A stretch of DNA of 64,000 nucleotides, from contig NZ_VZDQ01000026.1 in assembly GCF_009602435.1 (NCBI RefSeq), forward strand, positions 248,001-312,000, given 5' to 3'. How positions within the stretch are numbered: the stretch's first letter is position 1; every line of letters begins with the position of its first letter. The stretch is from Sediminibacillus terrae (lineage in GTDB: Bacteria > Bacillota > Bacilli > Bacillales > Amphibacillaceae). Positions 25,704 to 35,369 of this stretch are shown here, one piece after another. Position numbers and translations under genes: made by a program. The notes beneath the pieces were generated by a model that saw only the letters and a program-made list of their open reading frames with translations, was not told the DNA's origin and did no database searches.

Positions 25704-26900
25704 ATGAGTAAATTATCCAAATCAAAAAAGGATCCGGAGCTATATTATTACTTTAGTGCCAAAGGTGAAAAAAGATGGATGTACCGACACAGTTATAAAG
25801 ACTATACCGGTAAGTGGAAAGAGAAGAAAAAACAAGGGTTCACAAGTGAAAAAGAAGCTTATCGCTCTTTATTAGAGGTAAAAACCAAATCTGTTGATGG
25901 TTATACCAAGGAAATTGATCATAGTAATATAACCGTTAGTAAGTGGTTTAATCTTTGGTATGAAACCAATAAAAATGATTGGAAAGTGACCTCCAGGCAA
26001 CAAAGAGAAATGGCCATCAGGATAGCGATTAATCCTTTATTGGGCCATTACAAATTACATGAACTCGATAAAACAACATACAAGCGAGTATTCGTAAACA
26101 TGCTGCTCAAGTCTTACAAGCCTAGCACCGTTCAACTATTTCATACCTTGTTTAAAATTGGTGTTAATGCTGCTGTCGATGATGAAATACTAGCTCGCAA
26201 CCGTTTCACCAAAATCAGCATTAACCAAAACTTAATTGAAGAAGATAAATTAAAGGGAAATTTCTTGTCAGCAGATGAATTACACGTCCTTTTAAAAGAC
26301 GCAGAAGAGAATGAAAATATTACCGTTTATACTTTGTTGTTGCTTCTTGCTTACACAGGATTAAGACGAGGGGAAGCATTTGGTTTGAAATGGGATAATA
26401 TTGACTTCAAAGAAAAAACGCTCACAGTGGAGCGCACAAGGGATAATAAAGGTGTTAGATCACCAAAGACAAACAATAGCTATAGAACCATATCCATTGA
26501 TGACAAATTAATAAATCAACTTCAGTTGTATAAGACCTGGTGCAAAGAAACAAAGTTATCTTTTGGCCGAAAGTTAAGACAAGATGATTTTATTTTCATT
26601 TCCTTTCAAACCGGTAAGGAATATACCGATGCATCTATCCTTTATGCTCTTAGACGCTGTATAAAGCGCACCGGCATAAGCTCTATTACTCCACACGGAT
26701 TAAGACATACTCATGCCACATTGCTAATTAATCAAGGTGTAGGGGTAAAATATGTGGCAGAAAGATTGGGTAATACCCCAATGATGATTTTAGATATTTA
26801 CGGCCACACTTTCAAAGAAGTGGAAAGAGAAATTGTAGATATGTTCAGTGCTTCTATGAATGAAGTTTCGGCTAAGTTTTCGGCTAGTTTTGGAAAGTAA
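25704..26900 (+). CDS. int: Tyrosine-recombinase integrase
   Basis: About 398 residues. N-terminal AP2-like arm-binding domain (about 15-60, RWMYRHSYKDYTGKWKEKKK), SAM-like core-binding domain (about 75-170), and catalytic domain with arginine in AYTGLRRGEA, HGLRHTHA (H-x-x-R) and tyrosine in LDIYGHT. The residue usually histidine in LGH is asparagine here (RLGNTP), a variant seen in many Firmicute integrases. ATG at 25704 has AAGGG at a good distance. It sits 44 bp from attR and its 3' end contains two TTCGGCTA repeats matching those near attL. Catalyses insertion and excision at the rpsD end. Confidence 0.93.
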   Translation: MSKLSKSKKDPELYYYFSAKGEKRWMYRHSYKDYTGKWKEKKKQGFTSEKEAYRSLLEVKTKSVDGYTKEIDHSNITVSKWFNLWYETNKNDWKVTSRQQREMAIRIAINPLLGHYKLHELDKTTYKRVFVNMLLKSYKPSTVQLFHTLFKIGVNAAVDDEILARNRFTKISINQNLIEEDKLKGNFLSADELHVLLKDAEENENITVYTLLLLLAYTGLRRGEAFGLKWDNIDFKEKTLTVERTRDNKGVRSPKTNNSYRTISIDDKLINQLQLYKTWCKETKLSFGRKLRQDDFIFISFQTGKEYTDASILYALRRCIKRTGISSITPHGLRHTHATLLINQGVGVKYVAERLGNTPMMILDIYGHTFKEVEREIVDMFSASMNEVSAKFSASFGK

Positions 26901-26943
26901 CCCTTAAACCGTTGATATAACAAGGCTTTCATCATCCGTTCAT

Positions 26944-26959
26944 TTCTACTCTCGTTAAT
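26944..26959. repeat. attR
   Basis: Second copy of TTCTACTCTCGTTAAT; it even keeps the FYSR-stop codons of rpsD in frame after CAT. Right boundary of the island. Confidence 0.85.
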
Positions 26960-26971
26960 AACTTGCTTGAT

Positions 26972-27008
26972 AAAAATCTCCCCGCCTTTCATAGGCGGGG
27001 AGATTTTT
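26972..27008 (+). terminator. Displaced original rpsD terminator
   Basis: Fifteen-base-pair arms (26972-26986 and 26994-27008) with a 7-nt loop and T-run, 13 bp beyond attR. Without the island it would lie about 30 bp after the rpsD stop codon. Confidence 0.8.
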
Positions 27009-27035
27009 TGTTCATGGGCGAAACATAAGAATATT

Positions 27036-27538
27036 CGGCTCATACTGAATGTGGTGGCGTCCCCTATCGTGATGTGTTTTCCTGCAGTGTGCAGAAAAAC
27101 ACACTCATTCCCTCTCTCTTTGTTACCCTAAAGGTTGAAGACACCAAAGGAAAAAGAGAGGGATATGAGTGAAAGGTCATTTTATCATAGAATTATTGGG
27201 GATTGGATGAAGTTCTCCGGGAAGTTCCAGCAGAGGTAGATAAAGAAGACACGTATTCGTTTTAAAACGAGATTCTTTTGGCATCAAAGACTTTAAACGA
27301 TTAATTTGAACGATTAAAGCATAAAATTTTATAGCAGCAAGCAGTTAAAAAGGCTCTATAGAGCGAAATGGCGTAGCAGAGAAAATAAGCGAGACTCCTG
27401 CGGAAAAACGGGCGGCCGAGACCCCGCAGCGAGCTGTGCGAGGAGGTTCGGGCGTTCATCCGTGGAAATCGAGTTTATTTCCTCTGCAGCCTGAGTAAAA
27501 TGGAAGAAAAATCACACCACCACATTTGACAGAGAACC
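27036..27538. mobile_element. Decayed ISL3-type element, internally deleted copy
   Basis: Outer ends are AATGTGGTGG at 27048-27057 and its reverse complement at 27517-27526, within imperfect 22-bp terminal inverted repeats. Interior sequence at about 27195-27400 matches 61190-61440, the 3' part of a transposase remnant; most of the coding sequence is missing. A GC-rich dispersed repeat segment fills 27390-27470. No open frame encodes a product. Confidence 0.65.
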
Positions 27539-27860
27539 GAATATTCCTGGTTTCCATGCAGCATAGCTTTCTACCAATGACGGCAATAGGAAACACGGAA
27601 ATCACATCAGAAGAGTAGCTATCTCCATCCAACGGAGTCAAAGTGCGTTGACTCCAGCGGGATGAGTGCGAAATGAGTAGTTTTCCTTGCCAAGTTAGCT
27701 GAAGCCGTGCGCGCACAAAGTGAAGTACCTTGCCGGCGTGGAGAGTTGCACGATTCATAAGAAAAGGATAGAACGGTTTGCTTTTCCAATCAAAAACCGA
27801 ACGAAATCGTTCGGTTTTTGATTTGGTCACTATCCCTTTTTTCAGTTTATGGAAAATCAA
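27539..27860. repeat. Repeat-containing spacer before tyrS terminator
   Basis: No gene. Includes a GTTAGCTGAAGCC block at about 27700-27735, closely related to 9371-9404, and the hairpin 27791-27820. Confidence 0.55.
27791..27820 (-). terminator. Terminator of tyrS
   Basis: Fourteen-base-pair perfect arms CAAAAACCGAACGA and complement with a 2-nt loop core, A/T tails on both sides; member of the dispersed hairpin family. Confidence 0.8.
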
Positions 27861-29132
27861 TCATTGAAAGCGAATCAAGAAATACTTTTTCTTCCCTCTT
27901 CTTATAATGGTAAATCTGTCATCAATGCGTTCTTCAGCCCCGATGGTCTTGCCTAAATCCTGCTCCCTGTCGCCATTGATGTAAATGGCTCCGTTTTTGA
28001 CATCCTCCCTGGCCTGCCTTTTAGAAGAAGAAATGCCTGCTTCTACCAATAGTTCGACAATATTAGCATCTTCTTTTGTTCTTTTGTAAGAAGGTACATC
28101 CTTGAAGCCCTGTTCGATTTCATCAGCGTTCAATGACTTGATATCTCCGCTGAACAAGGCACCGGAAATCCGTTTTGCTTGCTCAAGGGCCTCTCTGCCA
28201 TGAACCATTTCTGTCATTTCTTCCGCCAACCTTGTGTGTGCTGTACGTTTTTCCGGAGCAGCCTCGTGTTCTTTTTCAAGTGACCGTAACTCCTCTTGAT
28301 CCATGAATGTGAAGTACTTGATGAATTTCATTACATCGCGGTCGTCTGTATTGATCCAAAACTGGTAAAATTCGTACGGAGACGTTTTTTCCGGATCAAG
28401 CCATACTGCTCCACCAGCTGTTTTGCCGAATTTGGTACCGTCCGCTTTGGTGATCAATGGCACCGTCAAACCGAAAACCTTTGCCTCTGTTCCCTGATCC
28501 TCACGCGTTCTGCGGATCAATTCCATCCCGGCAGTGATATTTCCCCATTGATCACTTCCGCCGATTTGCAGTGTACAGTTTTCTTTTTCGTAAAGGTTTT
28601 GAAAATCAAGTGATTGTAAAATCATGTAACTGAATTCAGTAAATGAAATTCCATTCTGGATGCGTGATTCTACTGATTCCTTGGCAAGCATGTAATTGAT
28701 GCCGAAGTGCTTTCCGGTATCCCTTAAGAAATCAATGATCGTCATTTGAGAAAGCCACTCATAATTATTGCGTGCTACTGCTGCATTGTTCCCTTCTTCA
28801 AAATTAAGCAGTTTTGCAAGTTGTTGCTTGATTTTTTCGCTGAATCCTTTTACTACGTCTGCTTCGTTTAATGTTCTTTCTGTGGAACGACCACTCGGAT
28901 CCCCGATCATTCCTGTTCCGCCGCCTATTAGCGCGATTGGTCGATGGCCGGAACGCTGAAATCTCTTCAATATGGTAATCGGAAGCAAATGTCCAATATG
29001 AAGGCTGTCCGCCGTGGGATCGAAGCCGCAGTATAACGTCACGACATTTTCCTTTAAATGTTTTTTCAACCCCTCTTCATCAGTGGTCTGTTGCACGAGA
29101 CCTCGCATTTGCAAATCTTCCAAAACATCCAT
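27861..29132 (-). CDS. tyrS: Tyrosyl-tRNA synthetase
   Basis: A 423-residue class I synthetase that charges tRNA-Tyr. The HIGH-like motif is in DSLHIGHLLP, the KMSKS counterpart is KFGKT (ADGTKFGKTAGG), and a C-terminal S4 domain begins near residue 355 (LVEAGISSSKRQAREDVKNG). Length and sequence match TyrS of B. subtilis. It is preceded by a T-box leader on the same strand, so expression responds to uncharged tRNA-Tyr. Confidence 0.97.
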   Translation of the reverse strand: MDVLEDLQMRGLVQQTTDEEGLKKHLKENVVTLYCGFDPTADSLHIGHLLPITILKRFQRSGHRPIALIGGGTGMIGDPSGRSTERTLNEADVVKGFSEKIKQQLAKLLNFEEGNNAAVARNNYEWLSQMTIIDFLRDTGKHFGINYMLAKESVESRIQNGISFTEFSYMILQSLDFQNLYEKENCTLQIGGSDQWGNITAGMELIRRTREDQGTEAKVFGLTVPLITKADGTKFGKTAGGAVWLDPEKTSPYEFYQFWINTDDRDVMKFIKYFTFMDQEELRSLEKEHEAAPEKRTAHTRLAEEMTEMVHGREALEQAKRISGALFSGDIKSLNADEIEQGFKDVPSYKRTKEDANIVELLVEAGISSSKRQAREDVKNGAIYINGDREQDLGKTIGAEERIDDRFTIIRRGKKKYFLIRFQ

Positions 29133-29164
29133 GCTCTACACTCCTTTTTCGATTATTTTCTGGG

Positions 29165-29425
29165 AGATGCCAAACCATAAACAAACAAAAAAAACTCCTC
29201 CCCAAATAAAGGGACGAAGTTGTTCGCGGTACCACCCTTGTTGCATTCCAAAGAATGCCACTTGATTCAATAACGGCCAGGCAAGCCGTCCCCTGGTTTC
29301 GCAGGAGAAACTCCAGAACGTAATTCGCGGGAGGGTTTTGTACTGCCTTTCAGCATCCGGCAGCTCTCTGAGTCACAGGGAACCATCCACTACTTCATTC
29401 CTTCTTCGCTTTTATTTTTCAGAAG
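29165..29425 (-). promoter_or_regulatory. T-box riboswitch of tyrS
   Basis: The antiterminator T-box AGGGTGGTACCGCG is at 29225-29238 on the minus strand, followed by a terminator stem with a T-run at about 29188-29215. Further upstream on the RNA is a stem I region with a likely UAC (Tyr) specifier at 29320-29322 inside AATTACG. Uncharged tRNA-Tyr binding should favour antitermination. Confidence 0.92.
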
Positions 29426-29519
29426 TTCTGAAAATATTACATTTTATTTACTAATGATACATTAATACCATATCTTTTGGGTAAATGCAATATTATATAG
29501 AGGAAAACCTGCGTGCAAG

Positions 29520-29538
29520 TTGACTGCTGTGCTATAAT
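29520..29538 (+). promoter_or_regulatory. Possible extended -10 promoter of the PBP gene
   Basis: TGCTATAAT at 29530-29538 is an extended -10. No good -35 is present at 17 bp, so this is tentative. Confidence 0.4.
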
Positions 29539-29565
29539 ATAGATTGATATTTAGGAGGTTTTGCT

Positions 29566-32500
29566 GTGAATCTAAAAAATTTTGCGGTCAAATATAAAGA
29601 TAAGGTGAAGGAATGGTGGCAGGCAGGTAAGATTCAGAAAAACTTTCGAATTACTTACGATGTGGTTTGGAATATCATTCTTTTCTTCATTATCATCGGA
29701 TGTATCGGATTGTTTTTTGCAGGTGGAACAGGGGCTGGGTACTTTGCCTCACTTGTTAAAGATGAACCGGTAAGATCAGCAGAAAACATGAAAGAAGACA
29801 TATATAACTATGAAGAAACATCGGAATTATATTTTGCTGATGACAAATACTTAGGAAACATCCGCTCTGACTTGTACCGGGAGGAAACCACTCTCGATAA
29901 AGTATCGGATTATGTGAAAGATGCCATCATCGCTACGGAGGATTCCGAATTTGAAACACATAACGGGGTCGTTCCAAAAGCGATTCTGCGTGCAATATAT
30001 CAAGAAGCGACAAATTCAGCGGTGAAAACCGGCGGGAGTACACTGACCCAGCAATTAATTAAAAACCAGATTCTAACCAACGAAGTGTCTTTTGAAAGAA
30101 AAGCGAAAGAAATACTTCTGGCCATGCGCTTGGAAAAGTCACTTAGCAAAGATGAAATTCTGGAAGCCTATCTTAACATTGTCCCCTTTGGCAGAAACGC
30201 ATCCGGAGACAATATTGCAGGGATTGAGACAGCAGCACAAGGAATTTTCGGTGTAGGAGCAAGTGAGATCAACCTTGCGCAGGCAGCCTTTATCGCCGGG
30301 CTTCCGCAAAGTCCGTCTTACTACACACCTTTTACCAATACAGGAGAAATAAAAGATGAAGATGCACTTCAGCCAGGCTTGAACCGGATGCAGACCGTCC
30401 TGAACAGAATGCTGGAATCTGAATACATCACCGAGGATGAATACAAGAAAGCTTCCGACTACGATATCACGGCTGACTTTACAGAGCCCACGCCTACTCC
30501 ATTGGACAAGTATCCTTACTTGACCAATGAAGTGGAAGAACGTGCCAAGGATATCATCATGAAACAGCTTGCTGAGCAAGATGGATACACGGAAGAAGAC
30601 ATTGCAAGCAACGACTCGCTGCAGGAGGAATATAGTATTCTAGCAGACCGCAATCTACGGCGGAAAGGATACAAGATTCATACTACCATCGATAAAAAAA
30701 TCTATGATGCGTTCCAAAAAATTGGCGAGGAATACGATAATTACGGCCCTGATAAGCCGCAGACAGTTATCGACCCGGAAACCGGTGAAGAAACAACCAT
30801 CATGGAACCGGTCCAGGCTGCAGGGATGCTGATTGAGAACAGCAGTGGAAAAATCATCAGTTTCCTCGGCGGCCGTGGTTATGATACGTCAGAAGTAAAC
30901 CATGCCACGGACACATTGCGAAACAACGGAAGTACCATGAAGCCTTTATTGGTCTATGGACCAGCTATGGAAGCAGGTGTGATCCAGCCGGGCTCCATTG
31001 TTCTTGACCATCATTTGAATGCAAGGTATCCACAACTTCCAAAAGATTGGCCAAAAAACTACACAGGCACTACACACGGACTTGTCACAGCAAGAGAAGC
31101 ACTGAAAAAATCTTACAATATTCCGGCCGCCACGACGTATCAGGAAATCGTCTCCAGCGACCCGGCAACAAACTATTTGGAAAAAATGGGCTTCTCCTCC
31201 CTTACGGAAGAAGACCATACTAATGCTTCCCTGGCGATTGGTTCCTTGGGTGAAGGGGTCACCGTTGAAGAAAACGTGAATGCCTTCTCCACTTTCGGAA
31301 ACAACGGCAAATTTGTCGATGCCTATATGATCGATAAAATAGAAACAAAAGACGGCGACGTCCTTTACGAGCATGAAAGCAAACCGGTGGACGTTTTCAC
31401 ACCGCAAACCAGTTATCTGACGGTAGACATGATGCGGGATGTACTAACCAGCGGGACAGCTACCTATACGCAGTCCAGGTTGTCAAACCGAAGCGTCGAC
31501 TGGGCCGGCAAGACAGGTACATCTGTTGACTGGTGGGATGCATGGTTTGTAGCCACCAACCCGAATGTGACGATGGGAACCTGGATCGGCTATGATACAC
31601 CGAAAGAATTGACTTGTAATGCTCAATATCCATGTAGTACAGGATACAGCAATCGTAACATCGGGTTATGGTCCGAACTGGTCAACGCAGCCACCGAAAT
31701 CGATCCGAGCCTGATGGCTCCCGACAACAAGTTCGACAGGCCGGACAATATTGTAGAGCGTTCTTTCTGTCGTACTTCCGGAATGTCCCCTTCCGATTTA
31801 TGTAAAGATATCGGACTGGTAGGCTCTGATATATTCAACAGCAAATTCGCACCGGACGAAGAAGATAACAGTCTTGTTAGCGGTGATTTTGTTAAAGTTG
31901 ACGGCAAGTCCGTGAAGGCCGGGGACAAATCACCTTCTGAATTCACAGACGGTGACGGTGTGTCCTTGAATCCGGACTGGCTCGAAGTGAACATGTATGA
32001 TACGTTAAGTGACTTATCTGTATTGAAGCCAAGAAATGCTGGGGGAGCCTGGGATAAAGTGTCTTTCTCGGCAGGGAGCAGTGCTTCTTCCGATATTTCT
32101 GATGACGGAAAGGCCCCTTCGCCGCCTTCTTCCTTGTCCAATAGCGGGACAAAACTGAAGTGGAAAAAGTCATCAAGCAAAGATGTAGTCGGTTATCGAA
32201 TATTCCGTGCAGAAAGTAAAGATGGTTCGTTCAGTTTAATCGGAAACACCACCGATTCAAGCTATACTGTTCCTAGTAAAGGAGCAGTGTATCAGGTGAA
32301 AGCAGTGGACTATTTCGGACGGGAATCCTCCGCTTCCAAAACGATTCAAATCGGGAAATTGAAGGATGAATCGAAGGACAAAGAAGCTGATAAGAAAAAA
32401 GACAAGGAAAAAAAGAAAGAGGAAGACAACAAGGATAAGCAGGACGATTCTTCTTCAGATGATGGAGAACAGCAGTCAGATAACAACGAACAAGAAAACG

Positions 32501-32583
32501 ATGAGCAGACCGAAGATCAAAACAATCAGCAGGATGATCAAGAAGACAAAAACGAAGACGGCTCAGCGGAACAAGAAGAATAG
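29566..32583 (+). CDS. Class A penicillin-binding protein with FN3 and acidic tail
   Basis: A 1005-residue bifunctional peptidoglycan synthase: one membrane anchor (about 36-60), GT51 glycosyltransferase domain with catalytic E125 in ATEDSEFETHNG and GGSTLTQQ at 157-164, then a transpeptidase domain with STMK at 456-459 (active serine 456), SYN in LKKSYNIPA, and KTGT at 649-652. A fibronectin type III module follows (about 845-930) and then 75 highly charged residues rich in D, E, K, Q and N. The tail should sit outside the membrane. GTG start with TAGGAGG. PBP1A/PBP4 type; exact paralogue not assigned. Confidence 0.95.
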   Translation: MNLKNFAVKYKDKVKEWWQAGKIQKNFRITYDVVWNIILFFIIIGCIGLFFAGGTGAGYFASLVKDEPVRSAENMKEDIYNYEETSELYFADDKYLGNIRSDLYREETTLDKVSDYVKDAIIATEDSEFETHNGVVPKAILRAIYQEATNSAVKTGGSTLTQQLIKNQILTNEVSFERKAKEILLAMRLEKSLSKDEILEAYLNIVPFGRNASGDNIAGIETAAQGIFGVGASEINLAQAAFIAGLPQSPSYYTPFTNTGEIKDEDALQPGLNRMQTVLNRMLESEYITEDEYKKASDYDITADFTEPTPTPLDKYPYLTNEVEERAKDIIMKQLAEQDGYTEEDIASNDSLQEEYSILADRNLRRKGYKIHTTIDKKIYDAFQKIGEEYDNYGPDKPQTVIDPETGEETTIMEPVQAAGMLIENSSGKIISFLGGRGYDTSEVNHATDTLRNNGSTMKPLLVYGPAMEAGVIQPGSIVLDHHLNARYPQLPKDWPKNYTGTTHGLVTAREALKKSYNIPAATTYQEIVSSDPATNYLEKMGFSSLTEEDHTNASLAIGSLGEGVTVEENVNAFSTFGNNGKFVDAYMIDKIETKDGDVLYEHESKPVDVFTPQTSYLTVDMMRDVLTSGTATYTQSRLSNRSVDWAGKTGTSVDWWDAWFVATNPNVTMGTWIGYDTPKELTCNAQYPCSTGYSNRNIGLWSELVNAATEIDPSLMAPDNKFDRPDNIVERSFCRTSGMSPSDLCKDIGLVGSDIFNSKFAPDEEDNSLVSGDFVKVDGKSVKAGDKSPSEFTDGDGVSLNPDWLEVNMYDTLSDLSVLKPRNAGGAWDKVSFSAGSSASSDISDDGKAPSPPSSLSNSGTKLKWKKSSSKDVVGYRIFRAESKDGSFSLIGNTTDSSYTVPSKGAVYQVKAVDYFGRESSASKTIQIGKLKDESKDKEADKKKDKEKKKEEDNKDKQDDSSSDDGEQQSDNNEQENDEQTEDQNNQQDDQEDKNEDGSAEQEE

Positions 32584-32610
32584 ACTAAATGAGGCGGCCA
32601 TCGATTTCAA

Positions 32611-32647
32611 AATGCCCCCAGCATGATATCACCATGCTGGGGGCATT
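32611..32647 (+). terminator. Terminator of the PBP gene
   Basis: Perfect 15-bp arms 32611-32625 and 32633-32647 centred on CCCCCAGCATG, 28 nt after the stop codon. Confidence 0.9.
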
Positions 32648-32897
32648 TCCTTTTAAGACTGGAATTTTTCAATGGAAAGTTTGGCACTATCCTGAAAGTT
32701 TAGTTCCTCTGCGGCCAAAGGAAAATAGCCATTTCTTTGGAGTGAGCCTTTCGATAAAGAGAGGGTGGAGTGAAAAAGCACACCACCACATTTAACAGAG
32801 GCATCTTTCTCCTAGCCCTTGTCTATCATTCCTGTTTTTAAACAAGTGCAGTTCCTGTATAATGAGAATATAAAGTGTATTTACAGGTGGTGAAACG
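32648..32897. other. Spacer with a solo ISL3-type end
   Basis: No gene. CACACCACCACATTT at about 32779-32793 matches the right terminal repeat of the decayed element at 27036-27538, with a related stretch before it (CCTCTGCGGCC), so it is an orphan element end. TATAAT near 32860 may serve acuA. Confidence 0.5.
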
Positions 32898-33551
32898 GTG
32901 AAGCATAAAAAAAACTGTCATTCCCTGCAAGTGGCAACAAGTCAGGGAAATATAATTGTAGAAGGCCCACTCCCTTCTTCTGATTTAAGAGCTTACCATT
33001 TCCATGAAGGACTTCATGCTTTCCGTCCTGCTCACAAGCAGTTTGACGCACTGCAGGATATCGCTGATTTTCCGGAAGGCCGTATTATTATTGCAAGGAC
33101 GGCCGATACAATCATTGGATATGTTACCTATTTATATCCCGACCCACTTGAACGCTGGTCGGAGTTCCAAATGGAGGATTTGATCGAGCTAGGTGCCATA
33201 GAAATTGCAGCAGACTACCGCGGAAACAAAATCGGGTCCCATCTTTTAAGCGTCTCCATGCTCGATGAAGAAATGGAGAATTTCATCATTATTTCAACAG
33301 AATATTACTGGCACTGGGATTTAAAAGGAACAAAATTAAGCGTCTGGAACTATCGAAAAGTAATGGAGAAAATGATGTTTGCGGGGGGACTGACACCTGC
33401 TCCGACAGATGACCCGGAAATTGTTTCCCACCCTGCAAATTGCTTGATGGTGAGAATCGGCAAAAACGTACCGGAAAAATCGATTGAACAGTTTGACAAG
33501 CTGCGTTTTTTACAGCGGGAAAAGTACCGTTCTCTGAGGGGAGGAATCTAA
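32898..33551 (+). CDS. acuA: Acetyl-CoA synthetase regulator AcuA (GNAT acetyltransferase)
   Basis: A 217-residue GNAT-fold protein. AcuA acetylates the active-site lysine of acetyl-CoA synthetase AcsA and switches it off; AcuC reverses this. The acetyl-CoA binding loop is in IAADYRGNKIGSHLL. GTG start with ACAGGTGG. First gene of acuABC, separated by 1 nt from acuB. acsA, divergent from acuA in B. subtilis, is not present beside it here. Confidence 0.94.
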   Translation: MKHKKNCHSLQVATSQGNIIVEGPLPSSDLRAYHFHEGLHAFRPAHKQFDALQDIADFPEGRIIIARTADTIIGYVTYLYPDPLERWSEFQMEDLIELGAIEIAADYRGNKIGSHLLSVSMLDEEMENFIIISTEYYWHWDLKGTKLSVWNYRKVMEKMMFAGGLTPAPTDDPEIVSHPANCLMVRIGKNVPEKSIEQFDKLRFLQREKYRSLRGGI

Positions 33552-33552
33552 C

Positions 33553-34200
33553 ATGCTTGTAGAAGAAATCATGAAAACGGAAGTGGTCACGTTGACTCCC
33601 GGGGCTACCATAGCGGAAGCATTGAAAATATTGAACGAGCGCCCCATCCGGCATATTCCGATAGTAGATTTAGAGAACCATGTAGTCGGTATAGTCTCGG
33701 ATCGCGATGTCCGTGATGCCAGTCCATCCATTTTTCGGAAAGATAACATTTCGGAGGAATTGAATAATCCGATCCACACCATCATGAGCTCTCCTGTAAT
33801 GACGGTTCATCCGCTTGATTTCGTAGAAGAGATAGCAGCTATCTTCTATGAACAGGAATTTGCATGCGTACCCGTGGTCCGTGAGAGCAAGCTTGTCGGG
33901 ATCGTTACGGAAAAAGACATGCTGTACACGCTCATTCAGTTGACCGGTACGCATGTACAAAGTTCTCAATTAGAAGTGAAAGTACCGGACAGAGCAGGGA
34001 TCCTACCCGAAGTGGCTAACATTTTCGGAAAACGAAAAGTGAATATTACTTCGGTTCTGATATATCCTTACAAAAATGATCGCCAATATAAGATTTTGGT
34101 TTTTCGCTTTCAAACCATGAACCCGCTGCCGATCAAAGCTGACTTAAAAGCAGCTGGTTATCAAGTGCTGGGACCTGATGCAGAGGATCCTGCCTTATGA
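33553..34200 (+). CDS. acuB: AcuB, CBS-pair and ACT domain protein
   Basis: A 215-residue protein: two CBS motifs (about 1-60 and 72-130, VEEIMKTEVVTLTPGATI and IMSSPVMTVHPLDFVEEIAA) and a C-terminal ACT domain (about 138-210, LEVKVPDRAGILPEVANIFG). CBS pairs bind adenosine nucleotides and ACT domains bind small ligands. Its precise part in acetoin/acetate control is not settled. Its stop codon overlaps the acuC start (ATGA). Confidence 0.94.
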   Translation: MLVEEIMKTEVVTLTPGATIAEALKILNERPIRHIPIVDLENHVVGIVSDRDVRDASPSIFRKDNISEELNNPIHTIMSSPVMTVHPLDFVEEIAAIFYEQEFACVPVVRESKLVGIVTEKDMLYTLIQLTGTHVQSSQLEVKVPDRAGILPEVANIFGKRKVNITSVLIYPYKNDRQYKILVFRFQTMNPLPIKADLKAAGYQVLGPDAEDPAL

Positions 34201-35369
34201 TCCGAGAACCTTTATTCATATATTCCAACGCATATACGGACTATCATTTCAATGCCGAACACCCATTCAACCAACAAAGAGTCGTCATGACAAAAGAACT
34301 CTTAGAAGCGGAAGGCAGGCTGTTTGATCATCACATAGTGCCACCAAGACTGGCTACTGAGGATGAGTTGGCACTGGTTCACGACCGTCAGTACATCGAG
34401 GCCGTCAAACGAGCAGGAAATGGACAATTGCAACAAGAGGAAGCATGGCAGTTTGGTTTAGGTACCGAGGATACGCCCATGTTCTCCGGCATGCATGAGG
34501 CTGCTTCACTATTGGTAGGCGGCACGCTGACAGCCATAGACAGTGTATTGAATAATCAGGCTCCTCAAGCACTGAATTTAGGCGGAGGACTACATCATGG
34601 ATTTAAACGGAAGGCATCCGGTTTTTGTATATATAATGATGCTGCTGTTGCTATCAAATACATCCGTGAACATTACGGATTGCGGGTTTTATATGTAGAT
34701 ACGGACGCCCACCATGGAGATGGAGTGCAATCCTTCTTTTATCATGACCCGGATGTGTGTACGCTATCCATCCATGAAACAGGCAGATACTTGTTTCCTG
34801 GTACGGGAAGCACAAGTGAACGAGGGGTTAAAAACGGCTATGGATATACGTTCAATCTCCCTATTGATGCCTTTACAGAAGATGAATCTTTTATATCTAT
34901 ATATGAATCCGCTTTCAAAGAAGTGGCCGAGTACTTTCAGCCGGAAATCATCATCACGCAAAATGGGGCTGACGCCCACTGCTATGACCCGCTCACCCAC
35001 CTATGTTCCACAACGAAAACGTTTGAAGCCATTCCAAGCTTGGCAAAAGAAGTTGCCGAGCAATATTGTAATGGTAAATGGGTCGGCCTGGGGGGCGGCG
35101 GTTACGATATTTGGAGGGTTGTCCCCCGAGCATGGGGACAACTATGGAGTGTCATGCTGACAGGGGACACTTTGACTGGACCACTGCCTGCCGATTGGAA
35201 AGTAAAGTGGGAAAGGTTGTCACCTGTTTCACTTCCTGATGATTGGCAAGACGGAAAGGGGTTGTACAAACCGATTCCTCGTAAACAAGAAATAACAGAA
35301 AAAAATCGTTTGACCCTTAATCAGTGTCTGCAATATTGCAGAAATAAGCGGCAGTATAACAATAACTGA
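34197..35369 (+). CDS. acuC: AcuC protein deacetylase (histone deacetylase family)
   Basis: A 390-residue zinc-dependent class I HDAC-like deacetylase. It removes the acetyl group placed by AcuA on acetyl-CoA synthetase. The zinc and charge-relay residues are visible in YVDTDAHHGDGVQ and in the LNLGGGLHHGF and QNGADAHCYD blocks. Translation is coupled to acuB by a 4-nt overlap. Confidence 0.95.
   Translation: MIREPLFIYSNAYTDYHFNAEHPFNQQRVVMTKELLEAEGRLFDHHIVPPRLATEDELALVHDRQYIEAVKRAGNGQLQQEEAWQFGLGTEDTPMFSGMHEAASLLVGGTLTAIDSVLNNQAPQALNLGGGLHHGFKRKASGFCIYNDAAVAIKYIREHYGLRVLYVDTDAHHGDGVQSFFYHDPDVCTLSIHETGRYLFPGTGSTSERGVKNGYGYTFNLPIDAFTEDESFISIYESAFKEVAEYFQPEIIITQNGADAHCYDPLTHLCSTTKTFEAIPSLAKEVAEQYCNGKWVGLGGGGYDIWRVVPRAWGQLWSVMLTGDTLTGPLPADWKVKWERLSPVSLPDDWQDGKGLYKPIPRKQEITEKNRLTLNQCLQYCRNKRQYNNN

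Larger units (their letters stand above)
12429..26959. mobile_element. Integrated PICI-like phage satellite in the rpsD 3' end
   Basis: About 14.5 kb of AT-rich DNA bounded by 16-bp direct repeats at the rpsD stop codon. Int and a CI-like repressor read right; a Cro-like gene, early genes, PrimPol-helicase, iteron array, ArpU-type regulator, capsid and tape-measure genes read left; a 588-residue cargo protein reads right at the far edge. Divergent int-repressor versus replication block is the known order of Gram-positive phage-inducible chromosomal islands. No portal, large terminase, protease, holin or endolysin was recognised, so it is not a complete prophage. An alternative is a prophage reduced by deletion. 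Confidence 0.8.

Noticed and set aside
27456-27860. Leftward 134-codon frame before tyrS
   Set aside because: It runs through an element end, a dispersed repeat and a terminator hairpin and has no ribosome binding site.
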